Virus record (IMG/VR): IMGVR_UViG_3300027963_000048
Location: 51,615 to 115,614 of that record
Length of the DNA: 64,000 nt
Reading direction: 5' to 3' (one strand)
Source of the DNA: a virus
Part shown: positions 17,193 through 25,360 of the stretch, one piece after another
How positions within the stretch are numbered: position 1 is the stretch's first letter
How the letters are laid out: every line of letters starts with the position of its first letter
Notes under the pieces: generated by a model
What the model saw: only the letters and a program-made list of their open reading frames with translations
Told to the model about the DNA's origin: nothing
Database searches by the model: none
Translations under genes and position numbers: made by a program

Positions 17193-17624
17193 ATGAAACT
17201 TAAACTTATAATTGAACAGACGGAATCACTCCCTTCTATTAGTAGCGTTAATACTGTGATGTCTTCACTACTAAGCGCCGCGCAAGCCGTGTACGACCAG
17301 TGGGAGCAAAACGAAGATGGCTACGATCATGAATACGGAGAAGGTGGTATCTGCCACGACATAGCCGACGCAATGGCTGCGGTGCTAAATGCTCATAATA
17401 TCGAGGCGGTGGCTTACTCGCAAATGATCGGCGATGTCCACGTCTATGTGATTGCCAAGTTCGCAGAAGGCGTTTACGAGATCAATATCCCTCCACATGT
17501 CTATGAGAGAGGCAGTGCATATACTTGGAGCAAAATTCCCAACATAACGTTAAAACCACACGACGTGAGCATAAATCAAGTTTATTCAGATCCTAACCAA
17601 TTCGACGAATATTTGGAAATGTAG
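17193..17624 (+). CDS. Papain/transglutaminase-like protein
   Basis: 143 residues from ATG 17193, preferred over 17163 because it gives the MKLKLIIE start shared with other genes here. GEGGICHDIADAMAAVL provides a candidate nucleophile Cys, and GDVHVYVIAKFAEGVYEINI a candidate His and acidic partner, the arrangement of cysteine peptidase or transglutaminase-like folds. Substrate unknown; no clear ribosome binding site for either start. Confidence 0.6.
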   Translation: MKLKLIIEQTESLPSISSVNTVMSSLLSAAQAVYDQWEQNEDGYDHEYGEGGICHDIADAMAAVLNAHNIEAVAYSQMIGDVHVYVIAKFAEGVYEINIPPHVYERGSAYTWSKIPNITLKPHDVSINQVYSDPNQFDEYLEM

Positions 17625-17632
17625 AGAAGTGC

Positions 17633-18736
17633 TTAGACGTACTTCTTTGTGATAGCATGAACATACTGATGACCCATACCAGCCCTTAAAATCGGCGGCA
17701 CATGAATAGTCGCGTTATTCTCCACATCTCTCATCGCTGCGTGAATTGCATTAAACGCAGTCTTATCACGTTCAGACCGTGCCATCTCAACAGTAGCCAA
17801 AGCCATCGGAATCATGCACTCTGGCATACCGGTCTTTTCGGTAGTATAGCAAGCAGCCATAGCCGTTGTAACGGCATGAGGATTACTAGCGCAATCCTCA
17901 AAAGCAGTAATTAACATCCTACGACAAATATAAGCCGGATCCTCACCACTAGAAAGCCACTTAGCTAACCAATAAATTGCAGCATCCACATCACTATGCT
18001 GAATACTCTCCTGGTAACAGTGGGCCAAATCAAAATGATCATTGCCACTAGAATCGAAGCATAAATTCTTATGTGGCATCGCTACGTCTAATGCCGCACA
18101 AGTGATATGGCCGTCCTCGCAGAGGATCTCGACCAGAGTCTCTAACACCAAAACCAACTTCCGCGCATCCCCACTGCAACGATTAATTAAAGACTTAGCT
18201 GCATCTACTTCTATCTTGACTGCTTTCCCGCTAGACTTGTAGTAATCCTTAACTCGATGGATTAACTTAACCAATGCTGCGTTATCTAAAGGCTTCGTCT
18301 CCTGCACCAGACAGCGAGAAAGCAACGCCTTATTCACAGCAAATCGTGCGGATTCGACAGTCAGGCCGATCAGCGTCACCTCGTTATTTTCAATCGCTGG
18401 CAGCAGGATATCCTGAACGTTCTTAGACCAGCGATGGATTTCATCCACTAAAACGATCGTGCGCTTCTCGGAAGCTGCGGCTTGCTTTAAGACAGCCTTA
18501 AGCTCCTTTGTGCCGTCCGCAGTCGCATTCATCTTAGCAAAAGCGCAGTCCGTGTCGTTAGCCAACGCAAACGCTATGCTCGTTTTACCGGTACCAGGAG
18601 GACCCCAAAGCAGCACGTGCTGCAGACGTTTGCCCTCGGCCATCTTGCTAAAGATCATGCCGGGCCCTACAAGATGATCCTGGCCTAAGACCGCAGATAA
18701 CGTTTGCGGTCTGAGTACTGTCGCTAAGCAATTCAT
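17633..18736 (-). CDS. rarA: RarA/MgsA-like AAA+ ATPase
   Basis: 367 residues. N-terminal LRPQTLSAVLGQDHLVGPG is the RarA signature, followed by Walker A GPPGTGKTS, Walker B VLVDEIHRW and a sensor/arginine-finger LLSRCLV. The C-terminal MgsA domain is complete: CYQESIQHSDVDAAIYWLAKWL, GEDPAYICRRMLI and HVPPILR. RarA proteins act at stalled replication forks and bind SSB. At 367 residues it is shorter than cellular forms (about 440). Likely helps phage replication or recombination. Confidence 0.9.
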   Translation of the reverse strand: MNCLATVLRPQTLSAVLGQDHLVGPGMIFSKMAEGKRLQHVLLWGPPGTGKTSIAFALANDTDCAFAKMNATADGTKELKAVLKQAAASEKRTIVLVDEIHRWSKNVQDILLPAIENNEVTLIGLTVESARFAVNKALLSRCLVQETKPLDNAALVKLIHRVKDYYKSSGKAVKIEVDAAKSLINRCSGDARKLVLVLETLVEILCEDGHITCAALDVAMPHKNLCFDSSGNDHFDLAHCYQESIQHSDVDAAIYWLAKWLSSGEDPAYICRRMLITAFEDCASNPHAVTTAMAACYTTEKTGMPECMIPMALATVEMARSERDKTAFNAIHAAMRDVENNATIHVPPILRAGMGHQYVHAITKKYV

Positions 18737-18794
18737 AAATAGCCAATCTGTAAAAATTTATTAAACGAAGGCACGAAACCTTGATCCTAGCGTT

Positions 18795-18866
18795 AGACTA
18801 GACTAGTTGATATCGCTTTTGATCAATTGGGCTTCCTGATCAATTGGGCATCCACTAGTCTAGTCT
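18795..18866. repeat. Inverted repeat enclosing a direct repeat
   Basis: AGACTAGACTAGT (18795-18807) and ACTAGTCTAGTCT (18854-18866) are perfect inverse copies. Between them TGATCAATTGGGC occurs twice (18820-18832, 18837-18849). The right half lies inside the 3' end of the gene at 18823. Position downstream of that gene and upstream of rarA suggests a terminator or operator. Confidence 0.6.
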
Positions 18867-19077
18867 TAATCAGTTGATAAAGATCGGGATCAGAGAGCTC
18901 CGCCTGCAGCACTTTGAATTCTTCGATACTAAAAACTGATGACGAGTAATCAAAACGCATACACTGAAAGGCATCACTGCCAATACGAACATGCCAGACT
19001 TCATCGGGCCGCAATTCTCCAAGTATTCCAGTAATGAAATCAGCACACTTACAAGTAACATCATCGACAATCATCAT
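18823..19077 (-). CDS. Hypothetical small protein
   Basis: 84 residues, MMIVDDVTCKCADFITGILGEL then VWHVRIGSDAFQCMRFDYSSS. Mixed alpha/beta, no family recognised. Stop lies within the inverted repeat. Separated by 3 nt from the next upstream gene. Confidence 0.6.
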   Translation of the reverse strand: MMIVDDVTCKCADFITGILGELRPDEVWHVRIGSDAFQCMRFDYSSSVFSIEEFKVLQAELSDPDLYQLIKTRLVDAQLIRKPN

Positions 19078-19080
19078 ATC

Positions 19081-19272
19081 TCACTTTTCATTAGCCTTAG
19101 CCTTCTGCATAACAATCGTAGGTTTGGCAGTAGGTTTAGCAACCAAAACAGGCTTAGCCTGCCTAGGCGACCTAACCAGCAATCCAGTCAATAACCCTAA
19201 TGAATGCACGAACAAGGTCGTAAACACTATAATCAACATGGTAGTAGTCTGATCAGCGGATAAAACAGGCAT
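19081..19272 (-). CDS. Single-pass membrane protein
   Basis: 63 residues with GGAGGT ribosome binding site. One hydrophobic helix (MLIIVFTTLFVHSLGLLTGLLV) followed by a basic Ala/Lys/Pro tail (KPTAKPTIVMQKAKANEK). Confidence 0.65.
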   Translation of the reverse strand: MPVLSADQTTTMLIIVFTTLFVHSLGLLTGLLVRSPRQAKPVLVAKPTAKPTIVMQKAKANEK

Positions 19273-19308
19273 AGCGCACCTCCTATTATACCACCAATAC
19301 AGATGAGA

Positions 19309-19605
19309 TCAACTTCCCCTTATAACCCAGTATGCAAACCGACATAACAACCAACCTACCGCCAAAACACCCAAGAGCATGAAAAACGCCTTAGCCAATC
19401 CGAAGTGAGCGATAGCGTACACGATCCAGACGAATGGCGCCAGAGCCGCAGCGCAAGCGCAAGCAACAAGCGCTATCACTAAAGCCGACCCATAGAACCA
19501 TACAGTAACAAGACTTCCTACCATAAATAGGCGTGTGCCTGCAGCTTCAAGCTGCTCATAAGAACCAGGATTGCCACGCCTATCATTAACGCTTTGCCAA
19601 CTCAT
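19309..19605 (-). CDS. Multi-pass membrane protein
   Basis: 98 residues. Two to three hydrophobic segments between residues 25 and 93 (LVTVWFYGSALVIALVACAC, IVYAIAHFGLAKAFFMLLGV). Soluble N-terminus of about 20 residues. Function unknown. Confidence 0.65.
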   Translation of the reverse strand: MSWQSVNDRRGNPGSYEQLEAAGTRLFMVGSLVTVWFYGSALVIALVACACAAALAPFVWIVYAIAHFGLAKAFFMLLGVLAVGWLLCRFAYWVIRGS

Positions 19606-19607
19606 AC

Positions 19608-19874
19608 CTAACTCCCAACGTGCTTAATAAGACTGCCTAGTAGCCACTTACTACCTTTGGCAGTAATCACATATCGTTGAGAAATGCCATTTCGCTCCAG
19701 CACCTTGCGAATTCCACCAGCAGGCAGATGAGGTTTTATAACCGAGACCAGACCATCACGACGCAAACGCCATAGGTACGTCGGTACCGACACCGATCTC
19801 AGTGATCGCGCCAAATCAGTAGCTGTGAAACTGCCATCAGTTAACTTTGCAAGAATCTTAACTCGTAAATTCAT
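19608..19874 (-). CDS. Winged-helix DNA-binding protein
   Basis: 88 residues. ILAKLTDGSFTATDLARSL, then VPTYLWRLRRDGLVSVIKPH, fits helix-turn-helix followed by a wing, ending RYVITAKGSKWL as in many phage and archaeal-type winged helices. Divergent from the MoxR gene, so it may regulate that promoter region. Confidence 0.65.
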   Translation of the reverse strand: MNLRVKILAKLTDGSFTATDLARSLRSVSVPTYLWRLRRDGLVSVIKPHLPAGGIRKVLERNGISQRYVITAKGSKWLLGSLIKHVGS

Positions 19875-20009
19875 CTCAGCCCTCCAAGAATTAAAGTGAA
19901 TTGAACCGATAACCCGTGGCAGTATTTATGGTTCGTAGCAATACCATTTCCCAGCAGCTTGCAATCTGTTACACTGCCGAGGACGATAACATTCAAAGGA
20001 GATAAGACG

Positions 20010-21332
20010 ATGGCTACGATAGCGACGATTAAAGAAGCTGTGACCCTGTGTGCCAAGGCGAAAATAACCGCCTTCATTTGGGGAGATAGAGGACTCGGAA
20101 AGTCGAGCCTTGTTAAGCAAATGTGTGAAACTGGCAAAATGGGCTTTATCGATTTTAGAGCTTCGCAAATCGAAGCAAGTGATCTCCGAGGACTACCGGA
20201 CAAAGAAGACGGTAGAACGGTATACCGGCCGCCAGCAGACCTGCCCACAGGCGATCTCGACGAAGAACAATTCCAATTGCTAGTAACTACCACCAGCCAC
20301 GACATGATTACTAAACGCATCGAAGCGTTTCCCGAAGGCACCAAAATTAGCGACGAACAATTGGCAGATATGCAAGCATTCGAACGACAAGCAGCGACAG
20401 ATAGACTAGCATATCGACGTAATAAAGGCATTCTCTTCCTAGACGAAGTAAACCGAGCACAAGACGACGTAACCCAAGCTATATTTCAATTAGTCCTAGA
20501 CCGTAGGATCGGCCAGTATATCTTACCGGATGGTTGGAGTATCGTCTGCGCAGGTAACTTCATGGAAGGTTATCAAGTGTCGGGATTCAGCGACCCAGCT
20601 TTCGTCAATCGCTTCTGCCACTTAATATTATCAGGAGGTCAAAGTACCTACGACGAATGGATCGAATTTATGATGTCAAAGTACGGATCAAGCTGCCAAT
20701 CTATCGTCGACTTCACGGCAAATGACATCAAATACCTAGATGGCGACCTTGGAGCAAAAGATCTGGGTTTCAGCATCCAGCCAAGTCGTAGAACTTGGGA
20801 GATGGTCCAAAAAATCGAACTGGTCTGCTCCAAAGAAACGTACACCGATGTTACCAAGCTGGAAGTTATATCTGGTCTTATAGGTAGAGAAATAGCAATA
20901 TCGTACACCAGATACAATTGCCCACTAAAGCCGACGCAACTGCTGAAAGACGGCATTAAAGCTCACGCCAAGACCCTATCGTCGCTAACTCGAAACCAAA
21001 GCGTCGGGCTCATGTGGGGTCTAAGCAACGCCGCAAAGGACGACATCGATAAAAAAGCAACCGCCACAATATGCCTCGACTACGCCGAGCATCTGTTAAA
21101 GAACGCCAAAGACCAAGACCTAGTGGTAGCGTTCCTCAGATCTTGCGTCAGGTCAAGCAACAACAACGGAGATAGCAAAAGCAATCTAGCTACCGCCGCA
21201 CTCACCAACATAAAACTAGCCAAAATGTTCGCAGAAGCCACCAAAACCAAGCCCACATTCCTGAATCATTTACACGACAGACCAGAACTGCAAAAAATGG
21301 TGTCGGAAGCCGCATGGGGCTCTGCCAACTAG
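20010..21332 (+). CDS. MoxR-type AAA+ ATPase
   Basis: 440 residues from ATG 20010, with AAGGAGA 9 nt upstream. Walker A GDRGLGKSS near residue 25, a MoxR-like segment FIDFRASQIEASDLRGLP, Walker B ILFLDEVNRAQ near residue 145, and NRFCHLIL as sensor/arginine region. MoxR ATPases work with a VWA-domain partner, here encoded at 21799, as chaperone-like remodelling pairs (RavA-ViaA type). Confidence 0.88.
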   Translation: MATIATIKEAVTLCAKAKITAFIWGDRGLGKSSLVKQMCETGKMGFIDFRASQIEASDLRGLPDKEDGRTVYRPPADLPTGDLDEEQFQLLVTTTSHDMITKRIEAFPEGTKISDEQLADMQAFERQAATDRLAYRRNKGILFLDEVNRAQDDVTQAIFQLVLDRRIGQYILPDGWSIVCAGNFMEGYQVSGFSDPAFVNRFCHLILSGGQSTYDEWIEFMMSKYGSSCQSIVDFTANDIKYLDGDLGAKDLGFSIQPSRRTWEMVQKIELVCSKETYTDVTKLEVISGLIGREIAISYTRYNCPLKPTQLLKDGIKAHAKTLSSLTRNQSVGLMWGLSNAAKDDIDKKATATICLDYAEHLLKNAKDQDLVVAFLRSCVRSSNNNGDSKSNLATAALTNIKLAKMFAEATKTKPTFLNHLHDRPELQKMVSEAAWGSAN

Positions 21333-21364
21333 AGCTAAAGAACCAAACGTATCAGGAGGATACA

Positions 21365-21436
21365 ATGGTATTTTGGACAGTGCTAGCAATCTGCATCTTA
21401 CAAGACATACTTACTAACAAGGACGTTACACAATGA
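21365..21436 (+). CDS. Short hydrophobic peptide, coupled to next gene
   Basis: 23 residues, MVFWTVLAICILQDILTNKD and three more. AGGAGG precedes the ATG by 5 nt, and the stop overlaps the next ATG (ATGA). Either a leader peptide driving coupled translation or a small membrane peptide. Confidence 0.5.
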   Translation: MVFWTVLAICILQDILTNKDVTQ

Positions 21437-21780
21437 AAGAGACAATATTCATAGCTAGAGCAGTCACCTGCGCTACAATCATCACGGTAAACTACATAGA
21501 CCACATCGATAAAACGATGAGCACCTACCTAGCCATCCAAGAACTAAACGCAGCCTGGATGGCAATGGAATGGCTACAAGCAACACTCAAAAGCGGCCAA
21601 AAAGACGTAGTTAGCGACACCATAATCCCCGGTATCGCAACGCTACTTACCTTTGTAAAAAACACAAGTATCCTACTCATCCTCCTCACCACAGGATGCA
21701 TAAAAACCCTTGAAATCCAAGGAAACGGCACCCCAACCCACATTAACGCTAACGCAAGCATTACCGCCCTCACATGGTAA
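21433..21780 (+). CDS. Hypothetical membrane-associated protein
   Basis: 115 residues, two hydrophobic stretches (near residues 5-20 and 66-90) flanking an amphipathic middle. Sits between the MoxR and VWA genes, suggesting a membrane adaptor for that pair (inference). Confidence 0.55.
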   Translation: MKETIFIARAVTCATIITVNYIDHIDKTMSTYLAIQELNAAWMAMEWLQATLKSGQKDVVSDTIIPGIATLLTFVKNTSILLILLTTGCIKTLEIQGNGTPTHINANASITALTW

Positions 21781-21798
21781 TAAACAAAGGAGCACAAC

Positions 21799-23004
21799 AT
21801 GCAAGCACACGAAAAATTGATGAACGCCCGATGCCGCCTCATCACCAGAGAACCCTTCTACGGCTCATTCGCCATGGGACTCACATACCAACCATACGAC
21901 TTCCCCAACATGCAAGAGGAAGCTAAAACCATAGCAGTACGCATGATGTCCACCGGCAACATCGACATCGTATACTATCCCAATTTCATAGACAACCTAA
22001 CCATAGAAGAATGCTACGGAGTCATAATGCACGAAATCGAACACGTCATACGACTCCACTGCCTCAGAGGATCCACCCTACATCAAATGCAATACAATAT
22101 CGCCGCCGACATGACAGTAAACGGCGTAAAAAGAAACCCACGAGTCGGCTACCCAACAACCAGCCTAGGATCAGGAGAATATGGCGGACGAACCCTCCCA
22201 CACGAAGACAAACTCGTATGGATCCCCCTAGGATGGCCAGAAGACGCAAGCGCAGAAGAATACTACAAACGACTCACCAACCAAGCACAAGACTGCAAAA
22301 AACACGGCAAAAACAAAGACCAACACCCAAAATGCACATGCACCCAAGGCCAAACACTAGACAACCACGACATCTGGCAACAAAGCGACATAAGCGAAGA
22401 CGAAGCCAGACAAATAATCAAAGAAATGACAAACCAAGCTATCACCAGAAACCAAGGCAAATACCCAAGCCACCTCACAGAAGCAATAAAAGAACTATCC
22501 ACACCAAAAATACGATGGCGCGAACTCCTACGCCGCTACATAGGCCAACACCTAGGCAACAAACGATACACCCACAGCCGCCGCAACAGACGAACCGACC
22601 AATTCGGCATCAAAGGCACAAGCCACCACGCAGCCGCCACAGTCAACATCATCATCGACACAAGCGGAAGCATAAACCAAAAAGACCTAGCCACATTCTT
22701 CGCCGAAATCGACACAATATCAAGCAAAACCAAAACACACATCCTACAATGGGACATGCAATACCAGGGCTACACCCAATACCGAAGAGGAGACTGGAAA
22801 AAAATAAACATCAACGGCAGAGGAGGAACCGACATGGCAACACCATACGAATGGCTCGAAAACAACAACCTCATCGCAGACCTACAAATACTCCTAACAG
22901 ACGGACACACCAACTGGGCCCCACCCAAACCATACCCATCAATAGTCATCATCACCACAAACCAAAAAGGACCAACATGGGGACACAACATCCACATCAA
23001 CTAA
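21799..23004 (+). CDS. VWA-like metallopeptidase-domain protein (DUF2201-like)
   Basis: 401 residues, AAAGGAG upstream. Zinc motif HEIEHVIRLH near residue 78, then an unstructured middle, then a C-terminal VWA-like domain: VNIIIDTSGSIN (MIDAS DxSxS), GGTDMATPYEW and LQILLTDGHTNW. This matches DUF2201/VWA-like proteins that pair with MoxR ATPases. Codons end almost entirely in C or A. Target of the pair is unknown. Confidence 0.85.
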   Translation: MQAHEKLMNARCRLITREPFYGSFAMGLTYQPYDFPNMQEEAKTIAVRMMSTGNIDIVYYPNFIDNLTIEECYGVIMHEIEHVIRLHCLRGSTLHQMQYNIAADMTVNGVKRNPRVGYPTTSLGSGEYGGRTLPHEDKLVWIPLGWPEDASAEEYYKRLTNQAQDCKKHGKNKDQHPKCTCTQGQTLDNHDIWQQSDISEDEARQIIKEMTNQAITRNQGKYPSHLTEAIKELSTPKIRWRELLRRYIGQHLGNKRYTHSRRNRRTDQFGIKGTSHHAAATVNIIIDTSGSINQKDLATFFAEIDTISSKTKTHILQWDMQYQGYTQYRRGDWKKININGRGGTDMATPYEWLENNNLIADLQILLTDGHTNWAPPKPYPSIVIITTNQKGPTWGHNIHIN

Positions 23005-23006
23005 CA

Positions 23007-23243
23007 ATGCACACACCAACAATAAACTACATCACCCAAATCCTCCAACAATACAGAGGAACCAAACCATACGTCTACTACTTCACACAACACACCACAA
23101 AATCCCACTTCACCCTAACCATTAAAACACCAACCCACACACAAAAGATCAACGGCAACCAACTGCCAATAGAAAACCACCAACAAACAGAACAAATGAT
23201 ACAACAACTCATAGACCACCCGATAAATAACCACACAACCTAG
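23007..23243 (+). CDS. Hypothetical small protein
   Basis: 78 residues, MHTPTINYITQILQQYRGTK onward with a YVYYFTQ strand and a polar C-terminus. Starts 2 nt after the VWA gene stop; no ribosome binding site is visible in the G-poor DNA, so expression would rely on coupling. Confidence 0.5.
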   Translation: MHTPTINYITQILQQYRGTKPYVYYFTQHTTKSHFTLTIKTPTHTQKINGNQLPIENHQQTEQMIQQLIDHPINNHTT

Positions 23244-23253
23244 GAGCATAAGA

Positions 23254-23376
23254 ATGACTAAACCCAATAGTGATGAAATCGCTAAAATTCTGATTTCAAT
23301 GACCATTACAGCACCGATTGCATTGATTATAATCATCAATCTCTGGAAACTGGCATATCTTAGCCTTATGTGGTAA
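23254..23376 (+). CDS. Small single-pass membrane protein
   Basis: 40 residues with AGGAG 6 nt before the ATG: polar start MTKPNSDEIAKIL, then one hydrophobic helix of about 20 residues. Confidence 0.55.
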   Translation: MTKPNSDEIAKILISMTITAPIALIIIINLWKLAYLSLMW

Positions 23377-23418
23377 GCAGATGACTGAGATTAAGCTAGA
23401 CAAACACGAATGGTGGCT

Positions 23419-23475
23419 ATGATATGCTGCAAAAAATGCGGAATGATCAAAGGTACCATGCAAAGGCAATGTTAA
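23419..23475 (+). CDS. Tiny Cys-rich peptide (doubtful)
   Basis: 18 residues, MICCKKCGMIKGTMQRQC, with CxxC-like spacing. It starts on an ATGA overlap with a 13-codon frame at 23381 and ends 1 nt before the next ATG. Arrangement suggests a coupled chain of mini-genes, but size makes it doubtful. Confidence 0.25.
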   Translation: MICCKKCGMIKGTMQRQC

Positions 23476-23476
23476 A

Positions 23477-23824
23477 ATGACCACTAAAGAGATATACGAT
23501 ACCTATCTAGCACCAATACTACACGAAATCCTACATCCAGAATATACCCATGAATATCACATCGATGATTTAGATCAATTCGAATATGTATCACTAACGC
23601 TTAAATCCAATTCAAACATCCCCATAGGCTTCATAGAACTATCAAAAATAGACATCACGACAGATCACACGGTTTTACCCAGTCTAATTAAAAATCTAGC
23701 TATCTTCAACCATCGGCCTGCTGTTTTCAGCTCAATCGACATCAGAACAGCACTCACCCACAAATTCCACACTTATCAACGAAGCTCATACCTGTCACAA
23801 CAAAAACACAAAGGTACCAAATAA
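23477..23824 (+). CDS. Hypothetical protein
   Basis: 115 residues, acidic N-terminal half with HEILHPEYTHEYHIDDLDQF and a basic C-terminus. No family recognised. Confidence 0.6.
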   Translation: MTTKEIYDTYLAPILHEILHPEYTHEYHIDDLDQFEYVSLTLKSNSNIPIGFIELSKIDITTDHTVLPSLIKNLAIFNHRPAVFSSIDIRTALTHKFHTYQRSSYLSQQKHKGTK

Positions 23825-23831
23825 CAAAAAA

Positions 23832-23927
23832 ATGGACAAAACCAACCACCACAAAGGATCCCCAACAATCAACGGAAAGAACGACCACAACCAACCAGAT
23901 ACAATAAACAAAAGGAAAACCAAATAA
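23832..23927 (+). CDS. Small hydrophilic peptide
   Basis: 31 residues rich in Asn, His and Lys with no hydrophobic core and no ribosome binding site. Could be chance in this stop-poor segment. Confidence 0.25.
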   Translation: MDKTNHHKGSPTINGKNDHNQPDTINKRKTK

Positions 23928-24012
23928 ACACAATAAAAACATAGCACTACCAACTCACCTCATCATAAATAATCAAACAACTAACCCACCCGACCACCAA
24001 AAAGGAAGACAT

Positions 24013-24144
24013 ATGACCACAACAAAGAAAAAAACAGACTGCGCAGAATACCAAATCAAACAAGGCATAAGCTGCAAAAACTGCCCCACATGCCACCAAG
24101 AAGCATACCAACTTATAGAAAAGCTACAAGCAACGACACAATAA
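24013..24144 (+). CDS. Small Cys-rich protein
   Basis: 43 residues, AAAGGAAG upstream. CKNCPTCH in the middle plus an earlier Cys suggests a metal knuckle; ends in a short helix AYQLIEKLQAT. Confidence 0.5.
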   Translation: MTTTKKKTDCAEYQIKQGISCKNCPTCHQEAYQLIEKLQATTQ

Positions 24145-24221
24145 CAGACCACGAAAAAGAAATCGAAAGACTACAATACGACCTCTAATACAATAAGCTA
24201 AACTAAGCAAAGGAACTAAAA

Positions 24222-24500
24222 ATGAACATAAAAAACCAAGACACCAAAAAAGACCAAAAAACCCCAATCATAAAAACATACTACCTAGACAACCGGCAAG
24301 ACATACTCGAAATCGCATTTGACGAAAAAACCGTAGCAATCGCAAATCCCGAAGGAATATGGGTAACAGATTCAGCCCAAAACATCAGAAAAATCTCAGC
24401 ACTCCTCACCAAATACGCAGATATGATAGAAACAAAACCCAAAGACCCGGAAGCCAACATACTACCACCAAGAGACTGCACCAGCTACATAGGATGGTAA
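24222..24500 (+). CDS. Hypothetical protein
   Basis: 92 residues, AGGAAC upstream. Basic N-terminus, beta-rich core (ILEIAFDEKTVAIANPEGIWV) and acidic helix. No family recognised. Its stop overlaps the next ATG (TAATG). Confidence 0.6.
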   Translation: MNIKNQDTKKDQKTPIIKTYYLDNRQDILEIAFDEKTVAIANPEGIWVTDSAQNIRKISALLTKYADMIETKPKDPEANILPPRDCTSYIGW

Positions 24501-24595
24501 TGCGAGAAAAAAAGGAAAAATTAAAAAAGTTAGCGGGAACGGGAGAAGGAACTCAGTGGCCATCTCATCGCCTCGGTGAAATCAGAAGAAAATGA
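24500..24595 (+). CDS. Small lysine-rich protein
   Basis: 31 residues, MREKKEKLKKLAGTGEGTQW onward, starting on the TAATG of the previous gene. Last gene before the composition switch. Confidence 0.4.
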   Translation: MREKKEKLKKLAGTGEGTQWPSHRLGEIRRK

Positions 24596-24780
24596 AGTGA
24601 GGAAAAAGAATAACACAAAAATGTTCGTTTATAGCCCGTTAATTCTCAGAACATTCGACTCTTATAAGTGCAGCCCGATAATATTCTATAAACCCCGTCG
24701 TATAGAATAATAATCCATCCCTTTGGAGGCTGCGAAAATACATGACAGGTATCTTATTTTTAATCGTCGATAGTTCCGAT
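24596..24780. other. Strand-composition switch and palindrome, candidate replication origin
   Basis: Noncoding. To the left the plus strand is C/A-rich, to the right G/T-rich. TATTCTATA (24682-24690) and TATAGAATA (24701-24709) form a perfect 9-bp inverted repeat with a 10-nt loop. AGCCCG followed by TTAAT or ATAAT occurs twice just before it (about 24636 and 24672). A negative-to-positive skew change marks origins in many bacterial and phage genomes. Confidence 0.5.
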
Positions 24781-25025
24781 GAGTAGTTTAATTTTCGTCG
24801 GGGAGTACCTCAGGTCACTCCTGGAGAGTCGGGTGGCTCATCTTACTTTTCACATCCATGGCGTCTATAGCCCCCTACCTAGGATGGTATGTGTCTCTTT
24901 AATTGATCCGCTGTGTCGGGTCGATTATTCAGATGATGCGTCACATGTGTTGATTGTTTTGTTTTTTGATTGGGTGAAGTTCCATTCGAGTTCAATTTCG
25001 TGTGCGCTATGTGAGATTGATTTTT

Positions 25026-25220
25026 CTAGTGATGACAGTGTGGTTGATTCTGTTTTACGTTTTGGTGTGTTTCATTCGGTGCCGAGGGGAGTAGGCTAAT
25101 CTGGGGGCGGTGTCGGTAGATGTATCTATTGCCTATTTGGTCGCGGGTCCAGTCGCCGTTTGGGTCTTCTATCCAGAAGGGGCTGTTGATGTCGGTGTTT
25201 GGGTTGATTGTATATCGCAT
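25026..25220 (-). CDS. Doubtful small protein
   Basis: 64 residues, MRYTINPNTDINSPFWIEDP and GDWTRDQIGNRYIYRH look protein-like, but no ribosome binding site is visible and the downstream half is low complexity. A 40-bp repeat (25233-25272) lies just upstream, as it does near the gene at 27374. Confidence 0.3.
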   Translation of the reverse strand: MRYTINPNTDINSPFWIEDPNGDWTRDQIGNRYIYRHRPQISLLPSAPNETHQNVKQNQPHCHH

Positions 25221-25232
25221 TTTATTGGGCCA

Positions 25233-25272
25233 CTGGGGAACTTCTGCTTGACACCATTCGCCTTCGGCAGTT
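25233..25272. repeat. 40-bp direct repeat, copy 1
   Basis: Identical to 27625-27664. Contains TTGACACCATTCG on the plus strand. Both copies sit just upstream of minus-strand reading frames (at 25220 and 27601), so a shared promoter or leader RNA is possible. Confidence 0.7.
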
Positions 25273-25360
25273 GTTTATGGGATGACAGGAAATGGTGAAA
25301 ACATCCCTCCCTACCCCAGTGGTTATTTTATTTATGTGGTTATGCGGGGCCGGGTTTGCC

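Larger units (their letters stand above)
21400..24595 (+). other. G-depleted strand segment
   Basis: The plus strand is extremely C/A-rich and G-poor: bases 22981-23040 hold 21 C and 3 G. Because stops containing G become rare, long false frames appear. The bias continues, more weakly, to the left on genes of both directions (for example rarA), so it follows replication strand rather than transcription. Confidence 0.75.

Noticed and set aside
19871-20431. 186-codon minus-strand frame
   Set aside because: Antisense to the MoxR gene, which has a strong ribosome binding site and Walker motifs.
22011-23243. 410-codon plus-strand frame overlapping the VWA gene
   Set aside because: Product is an Arg/His/Pro/Gln-rich low-complexity string created by G-depleted DNA; only its last 78 codons (23007-23243) look like a gene.
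24779-25099. 106-codon plus-strand frame in the switch region
   Set aside because: No ribosome binding site, poor protein-like character and position within G/T-rich noncoding DNA; kept as noncoding.
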